Numbered from the stretch's first letter, positions 19,150-31,291 are shown. The stretch: 64,000 nucleotides of DNA from Alnus glutinosa (GCF_958979055.1 NC_084891.1:7431001-7495000), one strand, 5' to 3'. Notes: a model not told the origin generated them from the letters alone. Translations and numbers: made by a program.

Positions 19150-20770
19150 AGGCTTAAACCTATTTTGATATTAAATAATTAAACATAATAAACAAAATAA
19201 GAGTTATTATGTTTATTTAATATAAAAATAAGCCATATGTTGGCTTAAACCTATTTTGATATCTCATTGTTTTAGTTAGAATAATTGAAACAATACTTGC
19301 TTTAAAAGTATCTAATTAAAGATTCAGTTATTTTGGGTTGCAAAACTTTATTGTGAGTTCAGTAATTTTAACTGTTATATCTATTTTATAAAATGGATAT
19401 TATGCTTTCAGCATATTAATGCTATTATGAGGTTTGTTTTAATATTTAAGGACATTAATAAATATCGTAATAATGTCTACATAAAATATATGTGCTAATA
19501 AAATAAGCTAATTTTATATGTCATTATGTCTAAGCAATGTTAGGAAATTATATTAAGGTTTAGAATTCAAAAATGAGAATAGTGTTAAGATGAATTTTTA
19601 GTGAATCATACTAATTCAATATCACTTGTACTAAATTATATTGCGGTAAATATTTGTGTGTGATTACTTTCTGAAGCAAGAAAGAATTGTGAGTATTCTA
19701 CTCACTGAGGATAATACGTGGTTGACTTCTATAATGTTGTGATTTCTGCTTTATTTAATTATATGTGAGTTGTTTGGAACATGTTTGGTTTGGAACCTTG
19801 CCAATTTTACTATCATGGATTATGAACTTGCTGCTAAATTGACATTGCATATTTTACTGTCATGGATTATGAATCTATTAAGCAATCAGTAAGATCGAAG
19901 GTTAAAGTAATAAGACAAAGGCCCTCGGTTAGAGGCCCTTGGCACCAATGAATAAATAAACCCTGGATAAGACCGGTTTGGTTAGAGACCCACGGCACCA
20001 ATTAAGGGAAAATTGGTGGTTAAAGTTCACAAAACAATATAAATAAGACCGGAGATGGTAAAAGACCCACGACAATGATAAGACCGTATCATGAGTTAAA
20101 ATCCCACAACATCTATCAATCCATCTATATATGGTAAGACCGTAGATGGTAAAAATACCCATGACAATGATAAGACCGTATTATGAGTTAAAATCTTATG
20201 ACATCTATCTATTCATCTACACGAATAAATGAGACTATACAAATGGAATTGTTAATGAGATTGTGCATAAGTATATGTAAATGTCATCATATTGTTTTGC
20301 ATAGTGTACTTTTAAATAGATCAATATTTCATTATATTATTGAAGTCAGTTGAATCACTTTATTACAGTATGTGATTGTGGTGATAATCACAATCACATA
20401 TGTGTTTATGCAGGATGGGAGGAAGATCTGAACCTCTAGGATTATTATGCTGATATTTATGAATGAGACTTTTATATGATGTTTTTAATATGTAATATTC
20501 TATGGTTATTAGGTTTAAAACAATGGTTATGTATTATCAGTGCCGCATGTGGCACATATGTTTATGCTTTGTTTGTATTTACTATGAGAGAAAACAAAAT
20601 TATATTAATTATGCATTGAGGTAATTCAGTCAGCTCTGATGTGTTATATTCTCAAGTTTTTGATAAAAAAATATATTCCGCTGTCAATTCTCAATTCTGA
20701 TGATGTCGTAATGTCACGTGAAAATTGAAATTTTCACTTACACTTTTTTTGTAAAAAGCGGGGTGTTACA
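19150..20770 (+). mobile_element. Gypsy-type LTR (plus strand)
   Basis: The 3' edge is precise: GGGGTGTTACA ending at 20770 is followed three bases later by a primer-binding site. The last 320 bp match the reverse complement of 646-1010. About 19690 the phrase ATTCTACTCACTGAG also occurs (inverted) in the LTR near 24538. The left boundary is not clear, and the start given is a guess. About 19140-19260 holds a small inverted repeat (CTTAAACCTATTTTGATAT occurs twice). Confidence 0.6.
19905..20230 (+). repeat. Tandem repeats inside the gypsy LTR
   Basis: Degenerate tandem units built on ATAAGACCG...GGTAAAAG.CCCA, the clearest being two copies, each about 105 bp, containing GATAAGACCGTATCATGAGT and GATAAGACCGTATTATGAGT. 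Such sub-repeats are common in plant gypsy LTRs. Confidence 0.75.
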
Positions 20771-20773
20771 ATT

Positions 20774-20785
20774 TGGTATCAGAGC
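20774..20785 (+). other. Primer-binding site (tRNA-iMet)
   Basis: TGGTATCAGAGC three bases after the LTR end, complementary to the 3' end of initiator tRNA-Met. Confidence 0.85.
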
Positions 20786-21443
20786 GGTTTGCTTTGATAA
20801 CCTTAAGACTTGACATTAGAAGTCTAGAAATAACACAAGAGATATAGGTAATCTAAATAACTTTTTATAAACTCCATAAAAGACTTTGTGTGAATTTTTA
20901 TAACTGATGAAATTATTAACTGTTAATTACAGTTATGATTTTTTAAATATGGTTATCTATACTTTTATGAATATGTGCACTAGATGATTTTTTATTTTTT
21001 AATTTTTAAAATGATTATATGTTTCTTTGTTATGCATGATAGAAAACATATTGACGTGCTTTGTGTGTTAAATAAAAGATAGTACTACAAAAGAAAGAAT
21101 GATTTTGAAGTTAGAAAAATATTTTGAGTATAAACTTTTAAATACAACGCTTGTAAGATAATGTCTAGATACGATAAAAGCATTTAATGCGAGTAGAAAC
21201 TTTTAAAAATATGTACTAATATTATACATGTTGAAATGTGTAAAATAATGCGTAGTGCTACTCTAGATTATGTTATTAAATAAACATATTTGATTTATGT
21301 ATATGTGACTTGTAATCTTATAAATGATTGTATTTATTTACTCTTCTTAAATCATTGGATAAGTGACTGGATATTGGATTATTAAGAAAAGAGTGAATAC
21401 ACATTCTTTAATAAAGTTTAGATGCTTTGGTACATAACTAACC
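20786..21443 (+). other. Gypsy 5' leader, no gene
   Basis: AT-rich non-coding leader between the primer-binding site and the gag start codon. No frame of interest. Confidence 0.55.
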
Positions 21444-21800
21444 ATGCCACCTAGACGCCGCCTCCTATGCGATGTCAACCAAGAGACACATCGCTATGAA
21501 AATAGCGATAATGAATCAATGCAGCAAATGTCGCAACCGTCAAAAAGGCCAGCAATATGAAGCAATTCCAAGCCAACCATAGGCATAAGATATCTGCTAG
21601 CATCAAGGAAGTAGATACCTCCCTATAAAACGTGTGGAAAACTGTATAAAGGAGAATGTAGGAAGGCAAACTCGATCTGTTATAAGTGTGGTGAGTTTGG
21701 TCACGACCAGAGGAGTTGTCCTATGAATCTAACTGGAGGATCAAGCCCGCAAGGAAATGGATCACATCAACAAAATCCTGCTCCAGTATGAGTATATTCA
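21444..21800 (+). pseudogene. Gypsy gag remnant
   Basis: ATG at 21444 begins MPPRRRLLCDVN, the usual start of plant gypsy (Tekay/Del-like) gag. After frame breaks a CCHC zinc knuckle is readable at about 21680-21725 (CYKCGEFGHDQRSC). Most of gag between these points is deleted and nothing of pol follows, so the element is a heavily deleted relic. Confidence 0.7.
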
Positions 21801-21869
21801 CTTTCCCCAGGTAGTACTGAATAAAAGGAATGTACAGATGTGGCAGCTGGTACAATATAAGGTTAGTAC

Positions 21870-22135
21870 TCCGCATACCCTAATCGATTAGTTGAACCCA
21901 TAAAATAGATCATAGTACTATACAAAATTCCCAAAACTAGTTACCAGTTAATAACTGGATAACTGCCAGTTGCTAATAACTGCAACTGGGGTATGTTGCG
22001 ATTATTTAGAAGTGAATAATCAGGTACCCCGGTTGCAGTTGTGGTTATGAGGAAATAACCGCAACCCTAACCGGTTGTACACCCTTAATTGGTAGGCACT
22101 GTGGGCCAAGAACCAAAAAGGGGCCTACTGCGGGC
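21870..22135. repeat. Repeat with inverted ACTGCAACTGG / CCGGTTGCAGT phrases
   Basis: Several short inverted phrases (AGTTACCAGTTAATAACTGG, GTTGCGATTATTTAGAAGTG / GAATAATCAGGTACC, ATAACCGCAACC) suggest a decayed TIR element, perhaps hAT-like. No boundaries or TSD were resolved. Confidence 0.35.
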
Positions 22136-22853
22136 CTAAGGAAAAAAATGAGTGTGCCTTACCTGGGCTGTTGTCAAGTTGGCACACCAAACTTGACTCG
22201 CGCAGGATGCGATCCACATATTATTCTCTTCTCTCTTCTTCCTCTTTTTCTTTTCGAATCCACCAGGTGGTTTCAGATTTGGTGCATGCAGGTACACTAT
22301 AATTCTTGCGAGCTTGGCTGATTTGGGTTTTGATGTGGTGTGGGCGAGTGCATAAGAGCTTGTGAGCATGGTTAATGGGCATGATCTAGTGTGGGTGAGT
22401 CCATCAAAAGGAGAGTAGGATCCCAAGGCTGTGATCCAATGAGGCGCGCACAGTAGAAGGAGGATAGACCTGCAGGCTGCAATCCGGTGTGATGCACACA
22501 CTGGTGCAACTGCGAGTAGTGTTTGACGCGCAAGAAGCAAGACATATGAGCTTGGGAGCATGGAGGCGTGTGGCGGCACGTGTAGGCGCGTGGTAGGGAT
22601 TTGACAGTGCATGGCTTGTTGAGCAAAACCTTCTTGGAGCACGTGATATGGCCGTTTTTGCTGATTTTGGCAGGGTTGTGTAGATTGGCCTCCAAGTTTT
22701 CCGTACATGTGTTGAACAGTGTGACCAAAGGCTTGGATGGTAGAAATTTGTGTAAAGTAGTGGATGAATGGACCGGTAGGAACTCTGGAGGGTCACCACG
22801 CGAAGGAGATTGGAAAACGTTAATGGACGTTTATTGAATGCCATAAGAAAGTG
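22136..22853 (-). other. Presumed leader of a copia relic, no gene
   Basis: It precedes (reads away from) the primer-binding site at 22854. Several overlapping open frames exist on both strands, none with recognisable motifs. The relatively GC-rich middle (22420-22620) has repeated GTG/GCGTG phrases such as GGCGTGTGGCGGCACGTG. Confidence 0.4.
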
Positions 22854-23060
22854 GCTTTGATACCATGTTGAGATTTGTGTATAAATCTAATGTATGAGAA
22901 TAAAAGTGGAATAATAGCAGAAGCAATAAAGAGAAAATGACACAAAATTTACGGGTGGTTTGGTATTAGACACCTACGTTTACCACTATGAATTAGTCAT
23001 AAGGGCTACATTGTACTCATTAACTTTCTTGTTTACAATAAATAATCAATTTTTCTAAAA
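22854..23060 (-). mobile_element. Copia LTR edge with primer-binding site
   Basis: GCTTTGATACCA (22854-22865; minus strand TGGTATCAAAGC) is one base from the tRNA-iMet primer-binding consensus. It directly abuts TGTTGAGATTTGTG, which on the minus strand is an LTR 3' end. The far boundary is not defined. Confidence 0.55.
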
Positions 23061-23569
23061 TTTTAAATTAATAAGAAAAACTAATAACACAAGCAAAGAC
23101 ACATGATTTTAAGGAAATTCAAATATCTCAAAAGCTTCCACACTTGGCCTGAAGTACCCAACACCATGTTACCAGATGATAATACAATGCAACATCTTTT
23201 ATGAGTTATACATTGTTGGATAATCTATTTATAATTCTTTGCTAATCATTTTTGTAAAAATAAAATAAAAATATTAACCATTATATCTTGGTTTACCATA
23301 GCTTTATGTACAAATTTCATAAGTAATAAGACTTCTATTCATAAATCTTTGGTATTCTTAAGGGAATGAGTAAGGGGAGAGAAAGTGGCGCTAGAGATGT
23401 ATTTAGAAGCTCCATGAGTCCTCCTCCAGTCAGCAATTGCCTGAATGAGAGGTAGTTTTGTGACTCTCACTTATAATCATGAAGTTTCTGTTTTTAAAAC
23501 GTTCCGTAACTGATAAGGGTAAACACATGCACATATAAACAGGAGAATTCTTACTACGTTATACACTAT

Positions 23570-23960
23570 ACATGTATATCAAGTGACTCAGCTATACTCG
23601 TATACATGCATTCCACAACTTCGGGGAACACAAGCATACATGCATCTCTAAGTATAAAAATTAGTGACCTCATAGCTTGGTTATATAAGCATACATATAT
23701 TCTACTACCTCGGAGAAGACAAGTATACATGCTCATCCAAACATGAAAATCAATGACATCCAAAATTTGGTTATACAAGCATACAAATATTCCACTACTT
23801 ACAAGAATATAGGTTGGAGAATATAGGTATACATGCACGTCCAAATTTGATATCGCTCAATCAAATACGAAAACCATTGACATTATAACCTGGTTATATA
23901 AGCATACACATATTTCACTAATTCGGAGAATATAGGTATACAGGCACACCAACCATGATA
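23570..23960 (-). repeat. Tandem repeat, ~90-bp units
   Basis: Four to five degenerate units with the shared phrases TTGGTTATATAAGCATACA, TATTCTACTACCTCGGAGAA and GTATACATGC, at about 23590, 23680, 23768 and 23893. Confidence 0.8.
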
Positions 23961-24111
23961 TTACTTAAATCATCATATGCAATCTAGTCGATAGAAATAG
24001 ACATATGTTCTTTCCCATTAAGACTCATAGGCATATTAATACGACTAGCACGAAATATCTCATAAAAATCATCAAAATTTTTCATAAACTCATATAATGC
24101 ACTTCATCATA

Positions 24112-24235
24112 ATAGGAGGCAACTTTGGTTCATATTATTTACTATAAAGGCAACTTTGGTTCCTATACTTTCATTATGGAGACAATTTCGGCTCCCTTTA
24201 CTTTTACTATGGAGGCAAATTAGGCTCCTTAATCT
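24112..24235 (-). repeat. Tandem repeat, ~40-bp units
   Basis: Four copies of GGAGGCAACTTTGG / GGAGACAATTTCGG / GGAGGCAAATTAGG-type units followed by TTC..TATACTTTTACTAT. Confidence 0.8.
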
Positions 24236-26134
24236 CTTTATATATAACCATCCTCATGCTTCATGCTTTCATACTCTTATACTCAAATAACATCATGTTC
24301 TTCATAGACTCTTTTCAAACATACCATGAAAACTTAACTTCTCATAAAGCCCATAAAAACATATCTCACTACATCACTTTATAAACATATCTCAAAACAC
24401 ATAAATCATCCTCAAAATATTTCTCAACATAATTGAAAGTATTCACAAGCATATATCCTTATAAAATAACATTGGCTCGAATTTAGAATTCTATATCGTT
24501 TTGTGCCAACAAAATCATCGAAAGTTTAATATCTTTTCTCAGTGAGTAGAATACTCACTTTGACTGTTTGACAATTTGGCTATGAAGGAATCATTTTTGT
24601 AAGTCGTGCAATGTATCACTGTACAATACATTGTGATGACAATTAATACTAGCATATAATATTTTCTAACTCGAAATTCCAACTTAACTCTTGAATTGTT
24701 CAAGAATTAAGACCCATGGAAAATTCATAAATTTCTAGGGCTCCATTTGACAACCCATTAACTCACAATAATAACCCATAAGATTATCTTAGGGTTAGAT
24801 AGAAAAACTACCAAATTACAACACTTAGACAAAAACTAGGGTTTAGGGATTTACATTGATTTCTCACCAAAAATAAAACCCAATGCTTGGAGTTGATCAA
24901 GAACACTCTAAAACACACAATACTTAGAGAAAATTGAAAGATTAGACTTAAACTCCCAAAAATAACACAAAATCTAGAGGAACTAGGATTTTCAGATTTT
25001 CCTCAAACCAATAGGTGAAAACATAGATCTTGCATCGAGGATCACGTTTCCGAAGTCGGATTTGAGTTTGGAAGCTTCAATATACTAGGATCTAGGGTTT
25101 TGTCTCAAAACCCTAGGAGAGAGAAGAGAAAAATTGTGTGAGAGAAAAACCGGATAAATGAGCTCATTGGTGTCTTAAAATGCAACCTATCTGGACACGA
25201 AAATGGTTCGTCCGGACACGCGCATGTAAAATCACAGATATGTACTTTCTGGAAGACATCCGAACACGAAAATGGTTCGTCCGGATACACACATGAATTA
25301 GAACTCATTGGGAGTTCTGTCTGCAGGCCAGTTCGGGCACGACAATGGACACAAGGTTTCTGCCAAGTCCGTTCGGACACACGTTTTGGTCCATCCGGAC
25401 GCGCTACTCAGAAAGTCACCTATGAACGTTTTCTTAGTGTTTTTCTCATATTTTTCCTAATTTCTCACTTAATTAGTCTAATTCATTTTTTTAATACCTA
25501 ATTAACATCTTGGGCATTACAATTTATATAACTCGATTCATAATTCTTAAAGTCAATTTTATGTGAGACTTTAATCATGACATGTCTTTTTTCATATTTC
25601 TATGTCATAGCTTGCTATTCAAATAATTTGATACCCCTTTTTATATCTCTTTTTTGAAGCCAACATTTTTTTTTTTCACGTATCCTTTAAAAATGTATAT
25701 GAAATTAAACAATTAGACTACAACTTTTCACCTAAAGCCACATCCTCTCCTACAAATTCAAATACAACTTTCATGATCGATTAGATAGGACTTTTGCAGA
25801 AAAAAAAAAAAAAAAGGTTCCCTGATGACTATAATAAAAACTCAAGAGTCAAGAAACATGACCTTAACCAAAATTCACATTTGTAAAAAGTCATCAAATG
25901 TTTCCAAGGTTACCCTGCTTAAATAACTCTTAGCTTAAACAAATTCAAATACAACTTTCATGCTCGATTAGACTTGAATTTTGCCAAGAAATAAATCTTA
26001 GAAACTACTGATGAATATAATAAAATTTCAAGAGTTAGGACACATGACCTTAGCCAAAATTTACGTTAGTCAAAAGCTATCAAACATTTTCAAGGTCACC
26101 ATGCTTAAAAGACTCTCCTCTTAAATAAATTCAA

Positions 26135-26771
26135 GGGAAAAATATAAAGTTTTGACAAATAGCTTCCTAAGGTTTAAAAAGTGACTAAACACCCTATTGG
26201 GTGTAAGCAAAAAAGAAAAGAAAAAAGGTCCATGTTGTTAAAAAAAGTTGTCAGAATCTGTTAATTAGCAACATCAATACTAATCACATTGTGAAACATG
26301 TCACTTACAATAAAAAAATATTTAAAAACACAAATATAAAAATATATAAGAAAATTAAAAAAAAAAAAAAAAAAAAAAAAACAGAGGGGATAGTCGAGTC
26401 ACCCTTTTTGGCTAGTTGGGGGTGGCCAAATAAACCCTAAACCTTGGGGTGGTTTGGTCACCCCTAAATGGACAAAAAAGGGGGGGGGGGGGGGGGTAGC
26501 CGAGCCACCCATAATGGCCATGAGGGTTGTTTGGCCACTCCCATATGACTCCCCTCCCCCACCCCCCCCCCCCCCCCCCCAAAAAAAAAAAAAATACTAC
26601 CACCCCTCATTTTTTTTTTATTGTAAGTGACATATGTCACATTGTGCTTTTTTCTGATGTTTTTTTTTTTTTTTTTCCCTGCTTACCCTAAGAGTGTTCA
26701 ATAACTTTATAAACCTCAAGGACCTATTGGCCAAAACCTTAAATGAGAGGGACCAATTTGACATTTTTCCC
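26135..26771. mobile_element. Mutator-type MITE with 9-bp TSD and GC-rich core
   Basis: Tips GGGAAAAATAT... and ...ATTTTTCCC are inverted. The flanking 9-bp direct repeat is TAAATTCAA (26126-26134 and 26772-26780), perfect. The inner arms around GTAAGTGACATATGTCAC mirror TGACATGTTTCACAATGTG. The core (26380-26600) has GGTGGCC repeats between homopolymer A, G and C runs. No transposase. Confidence 0.85.
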
Positions 26772-26916
26772 TAAATTCAAATACAATTTCCATGCTGGAT
26801 TAGATATGACTTTTGCCAAAAAAAAAAAAAAAAAAGAACTCTTACAAATTATTAGATGAATACTTCAATAAAAAATCAAGAGTTGGGAGACATGACCTTA
26901 ACAAAAATTATGTTAG

Positions 26917-27347
26917 TGATAGGAATCGTGTCCATAGGAATAGGAAGCCTAACCCAAGTTACTTGGATTAAGCTTCCACGTGGACAAGAATAAAACTGAG
27001 AAGCTGATCCTTGTCACTTCTCAGTTGGGTAGCTAGTTAAATATGTTTATCATTATGTTTCATTGTTGTTGGATAGGCTATGTTTAAGATTCTGTTTCTT
27101 TGTGATTGGATAGGTTTAGCATTCTGTTAAGAGTAGTGTTTCACAGCAGATGGGTTGTTCATGCCCAGTAGGAGTAGTCATCTATTTAAGGAAGGGAATA
27201 GCCAAGGGAAGAGTATCAAAGATATAAACAAACAAATTGGTGTGTATAGTGCTTTCCTACCTCAAGTGGAAAACTTATCAATCACATTCGTCATTTCGCT
27301 TCTACTTTCATTCACAACCCTTCTATCTATCTAATTGTAGCTTATCA
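26917..27347 (+). mobile_element. Solo LTR with 5-bp TSD
   Basis: 431 bp starting TGATAGGAATCGTG and ending TAGCTTATCA (TG...CA). The perfect 5-bp duplication GTTAG flanks it (26912-26916 and 27348-27352). Removing it restores the 195-bp repeat unit. It carries a TATA-like CTATTTAAGG near 27180 and CT-rich sequence near the end, as in copia LTRs. A solo LTR results from recombination between the two LTRs of an element. Confidence 0.9.
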
Positions 27348-27569
27348 GTTAGCCGAAAGGTATTAAACCTTTTCGAGGTCACCATGCTTAAAAGATAAAT
27401 AAAATCAATTTTTTATTTATTTATTTATTTTTTTAAGTTCAAACGAATTTTTTATAATTTCAAAATATTTGATAACTCCTGTATATAAGAGCTTGATATA
27501 TTATAGATCATGCATGGATTCATCCCGAAGTTCCAAAAAATAAGCAATCTTAAGAGAGGGAGAAGAACA

Positions 27570-27854
27570 ATGGATGAAAATGGTAAGAGGGGAATTATGG
27601 TGATGATGATGTTATTAGTGACACTTTTTCTAGTTCTGAAGCATGTAGAGGACCGCCCGCTTCCCTTTTTTGCTCCCCAGATGCCCCCTTCTCCTCTCCA
27701 TCCCTTTTCACTTCGTGTTCGACTTCTCTTTTTCTCTACAGTTGATGGTGGTGAACACCGACTGAAGAAAGTTGGTGGTAAACACAGAGAGATGACAAAG
27801 CTTTCAAGGCTACTTAAAAGAATTGACAAACTGTTATGGAAGCCATCTGTATGA
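27570..27854 (+). CDS. Hypothetical small membrane protein
   Basis: A 94-codon frame starting MDENGKRGIMVMMMLLVTLF. A hydrophobic segment covers residues about 9-24, a Pro-rich stretch the middle (FAPQMPPSPLHPF), and a basic amphipathic stretch the end (LSRLLKRIDKLLWK). The start context ACAATGG is good, and a TATA-like TATATAAG lies at 27482-27489, about 85 bp upstream. A CTCTACAG acceptor-like site at about 27741 leaves open a spliced form. No family recognised, and an antisense frame of similar length overlaps. Low confidence. Confidence 0.25.
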   Translation: MDENGKRGIMVMMMLLVTLFLVLKHVEDRPLPFFAPQMPPSPLHPFSLRVRLLFFSTVDGGEHRLKKVGGKHREMTKLSRLLKRIDKLLWKPSV

Positions 27855-28091
27855 GGATTACATGAGATTGAAAGTTCGGGTGCTTGATCGGCCTAGGACA
27901 ATTTTGTTAGAATAAGCTGCACTTTTCTCCATCATGGACGACTATAATCAACTTTGCTGGCAGCATTTTCAATTGCCTTCTTCTGATCCACTTTGGAGCT
28001 GTGGCTGGAGCCTGGACTACTGTCAAGATTGAGTTTTCTTTTTGGTCTTTGCATTTTGATTCTGTAATTTTTGTTTTTCCAACAATGTCGT

Positions 28092-30934
28092 TGATAAGCG
28101 TCGAATGTTGCACATTCAAACCCCTTAACTTATATATGTTAATTATTTAGCATTGTTATTTGTTTGATTTTGTGTTGTTTTAATGTTTTCAGGTTTTAAA
28201 TAAAGATGCAATTAATTCCATTAATTTTGGGCTTAAAGCACACTTTGAGAAGATCTAGAAGATATGTTTAAGCTTAACCAATCATAATAGAAGACCTATA
28301 TGATGTGGTTAAGTTTAATCAAATCAAGTGAATGATTAAATTGGAATTTCTCCAATAAGAGTCAAAATCGGGTTGGGTTCAAATTTGGACTCTGCACATG
28401 TCTCAGTGTTTTGATTATAACGTTTTGCTCAGATATTGGATTGCAATAAAATTGGTGGCTTTGGAAAGCTAATACAAAATGAAACAAATATGTCAGAAAT
28501 AGTTTTTCTCTAATTCTGACATTTACTATGCTAAAATTGTCTCGTAATAAAAGACCACAATTCTGGACGAATTTAGAATCCCTTTCCTACTTGGATTGAA
28601 GTTTCAATCTCTTACTTGAATTAAGAAGATTCAAGAGACAATTTTTCTGGAATTTCAAGAGCTTCTAGGCCTCTCCTAGTCTCTATAAATAGACCCCTAA
28701 GTTTCAAGAGAATGTGTGCTTGTGCTTGTGCTTAGCGTTAGACAGAAAATTCTTCTTGGAGGCTTAAAGAGTTGAAGAGAGAAGTAATCATGGCAGGAGG
28801 CCATTTGCAGCAACGTCATGAGCGACTAAAAACCTTTTGTAGGGTATTGATGTAGCCCTATCTAGAATTGCAGTCTTTTATTGCGAGACAATTTTGGTAT
28901 AGTAAACGTAAGAATTAGGGAAAAGCTATTTATGACATATTTGTTGTATTTTGTATTAGCTTTCCAAAGCCAAAAATTTTATTGCAATCCAATATCTGAG
29001 CCAAAAGTTATAATCAAAACACTGAGACATGTGCAGAATCCAAATTTGAACCCAATCCGAATTTGACTCTTAGTGGAGAAATTCCAATTTAATCCTTTAC
29101 TTGATTTGATTAAACTTAACCACATCATATAGGTCTTCTATTATGATTGGTTAAGCTTAAACATATCTTCTAGGTCTTCTCAAAGTGTGTTTTAAGCCCA
29201 AAATTAATGGAATTAATTGCATCTTTATTTAAAACTTGAAAACTTGAAAACAACACAAAATCAAACAAATAACAATGCTAAGGAATTAACAAATATAAGT
29301 TAAGGGGCTTGAATGTGCAACATTCGACGCTTATCATACAAAAATTGATGTGGTCTTTTGTTTACCAAAATATATCAATAATAAATAACCACTCGCAATA
29401 GGACGAATATTTGTAGAATAAGGCTATAAAGAGGGTGTTGAACCTCAAGGACTGCAGGGGTATTGCTATCAAGTTTGTGAAGATTAAAAATAACTAAAGA
29501 AAAGATTGTTGAACTTGAAATTAACTAAAGTGCATAAAATAAACGTAAAAGAGAATTGAAATATAAGAGAGAGAAAGAGTAGAGTATTGACTTTACCGCT
29601 ATCTGCACATCAATGGTTAATCATATTTAATTAGAGAAATCCATTCTATGCATGCTATAAATAAACGAGAAGTTACCATCTTAAAGAATAAGTATAATCC
29701 ATCTTCGGTTGGCACGGACCGTCCACCTAACCACTAAGATGCGGTACGACCCGTCCTCCCTAGGCATGGATTAGCTACGTCTTTAATAGGATACATACAA
29801 TCAATGGAAAAATATAACCCATCTTCGGTTGGTACGAATCGTCTACCTAAATTACACTAAACTAGGGTGTAGTACGATTCGTCTTCCCTAGGCATGGCCT
29901 ATCTAATCCTCTTGATCATATGTCAATTAAACCCATTGTATAATCATCATTCTCATAATCACAGAAAATAAGAATGATTTGAGTTCAATAAAGGTAAAAA
30001 GCTTTCTAAGACAAGAGGAGAATTCTACCAATATTGATTATGAATTGAAGAACAATTGCATTAAAAGATGAATAACAATATCAAATTGTAGCAATTCTCA
30101 TAATTATACAACCAACATGCATAAACTAAAATTCTCTAAATTAAAATAGAATCAAACCATTGTGCTTGGATAGGGCTATATCAATACCCTACAAAGGTTT
30201 TTAGCTGCTCATGACGTTGTTGCAATGGCCTCCTGTCATGATTACTTCTCTTCAACTCTTCAAGCCTTTAAGAAGAATTTTATGTCTAAAACTAAGCACA
30301 AATACAAGCACACCTTCTTTTGAAGCTTAGGGGTCTATTTATAGAGACTAGGAGAGGCCTAGAAGCTCTTGGAATTCCAGAAAAATCGTCTCTTGAGTCT
30401 TCTTAGTTCAAGTAAGAGATTGAGACTTCAATCCAAGTAGGAAAGGGATCCCAAATTCGTCTAGAATTGCGGTCTTTTATTGCGAGACAATTTTGGCATA
30501 GTAAACGTTAGAATTAGGGAAAATCTATTTCTGACATATTTGTTGCATTTTGTATTAGCTTTCCAAACCACCAATTTTATTTCAATCTAATATCTGAGCC
30601 AAAAGTTATGATCAAAACACTGAGACATGTGCAGAATCCAAATTTGAACCCAATCCGATTTTGACTCTTAGTGAAGAAATTTTGATTTAATCCTTCGCTT
30701 GATTTGATTAAACTTAACCACATCATATAGGTCTTCTATTATGATTGGTTAAGCTTAAACATATCTTATAGGTCTTCTCAAAGTGTGTTTTAAGGCCAAA
30801 ATTAATGGAATTAATTGCATCTTTATTTAAAACCTGAAAACATTAAAACAACACAAAATCAAACAAATAACAATGCTAAGGAATTAACATATATATGTTA
30901 AGGGGCTTGAATGTGCAACATTCAACGCTTAGCA
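28092..30934. mobile_element. Large foldback element with 5-bp TSD
   Basis: The left arm 28092-28862 is present in inverted form at 30165-30934 (about 770 bp each). The tips are TGATAAGCGTCGAATG and CATTCAACGCTTAGCA. The perfect 5-bp repeat GTCGT flanks it (28087-28091 and 30935-30939). Between the arms lies an extra copy of the outer ~470 bp of the right arm (28864-29336, direct to 30460-30934) and a unique core (29337-30164). The core has two near-identical ~120-bp blocks (CCATCTTCGGTTGGCACGGA / CCATCTTCGGTTGGTACGAA). No transposase frame. It is of the same family as 1147-1724. Confidence 0.8.
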
Positions 30935-31291
30935 GTCGTTCATTTGTATTTGTTCTTACTTATCTATTGAAAAAAAAGAAAGAAAGAAAATTACAAAGCT
31001 GCACTTCTCTCTATAAAAGGTTGTAGATCAAAGAGTGAAAGCATCAATTACTTTATGTAACTTTTGGTTTTATTTTCTCATTGCTGGGTTTTTTGTGATT
31101 GACCTTTCTATAAGATCTAGTAGCTCTTGGCTTTTCTTCTAATTTAGTGAGGTACTTCTTGGTTCTCAATTGGGTGTTGATTTTGAATGGAATTGCTTGA
31201 TCAAAATGAGAATTCCAAGTCTCTTTGGCTATGTTTTTCGCACGGGGATGATTAAATTCATGGTGAATTTTATAGCTAATGCCATTATTTT

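Larger units (their letters stand above)
23480..25521 (-). mobile_element. Gypsy-type LTR (minus strand)
   Basis: The right edge at 25521 reads TGTAATGCCCAAGATG on the minus strand, a typical plant gypsy LTR start. It contains CCGGACAC-type words at 25190-25400 and two tandem-repeat blocks. It shares the phrase CTCAGTGAGTAGAATACTCA with the other LTR. The left boundary is uncertain and no coding region is attached. Possibly a solo or truncated LTR. Confidence 0.55.
25753..27400. repeat. Three ~195-bp tandem units interrupted by two insertions
   Basis: Each unit opens with AATTCAAATACAACTTTCATG, passes through GATTAGA...TTTTGCC(A)n and ACATGACCTTA, and ends CAAGGTCACCATGCTTAAA. Unit 1 is about 25753-25938 and unit 2 about 25939-26134. 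Unit 3 is 26772-27390 and is split by a solo LTR. The MITE at 26135-26771 lies between units 2 and 3. No coding potential. Confidence 0.8.

Noticed and set aside
22136..22844. Three overlapping minus-strand frames of 118-190 codons
   Set aside because: They overlap in different frames in a repeat-derived, relatively GC-rich leader and show no domain, signal peptide or codon pattern.
23570..23960. CRISPR-like array
   Set aside because: Units are degenerate ~90-bp tandem repeats inside an LTR, without uniform repeats and unique spacers. Such arrays do not occur in plant nuclear DNA.
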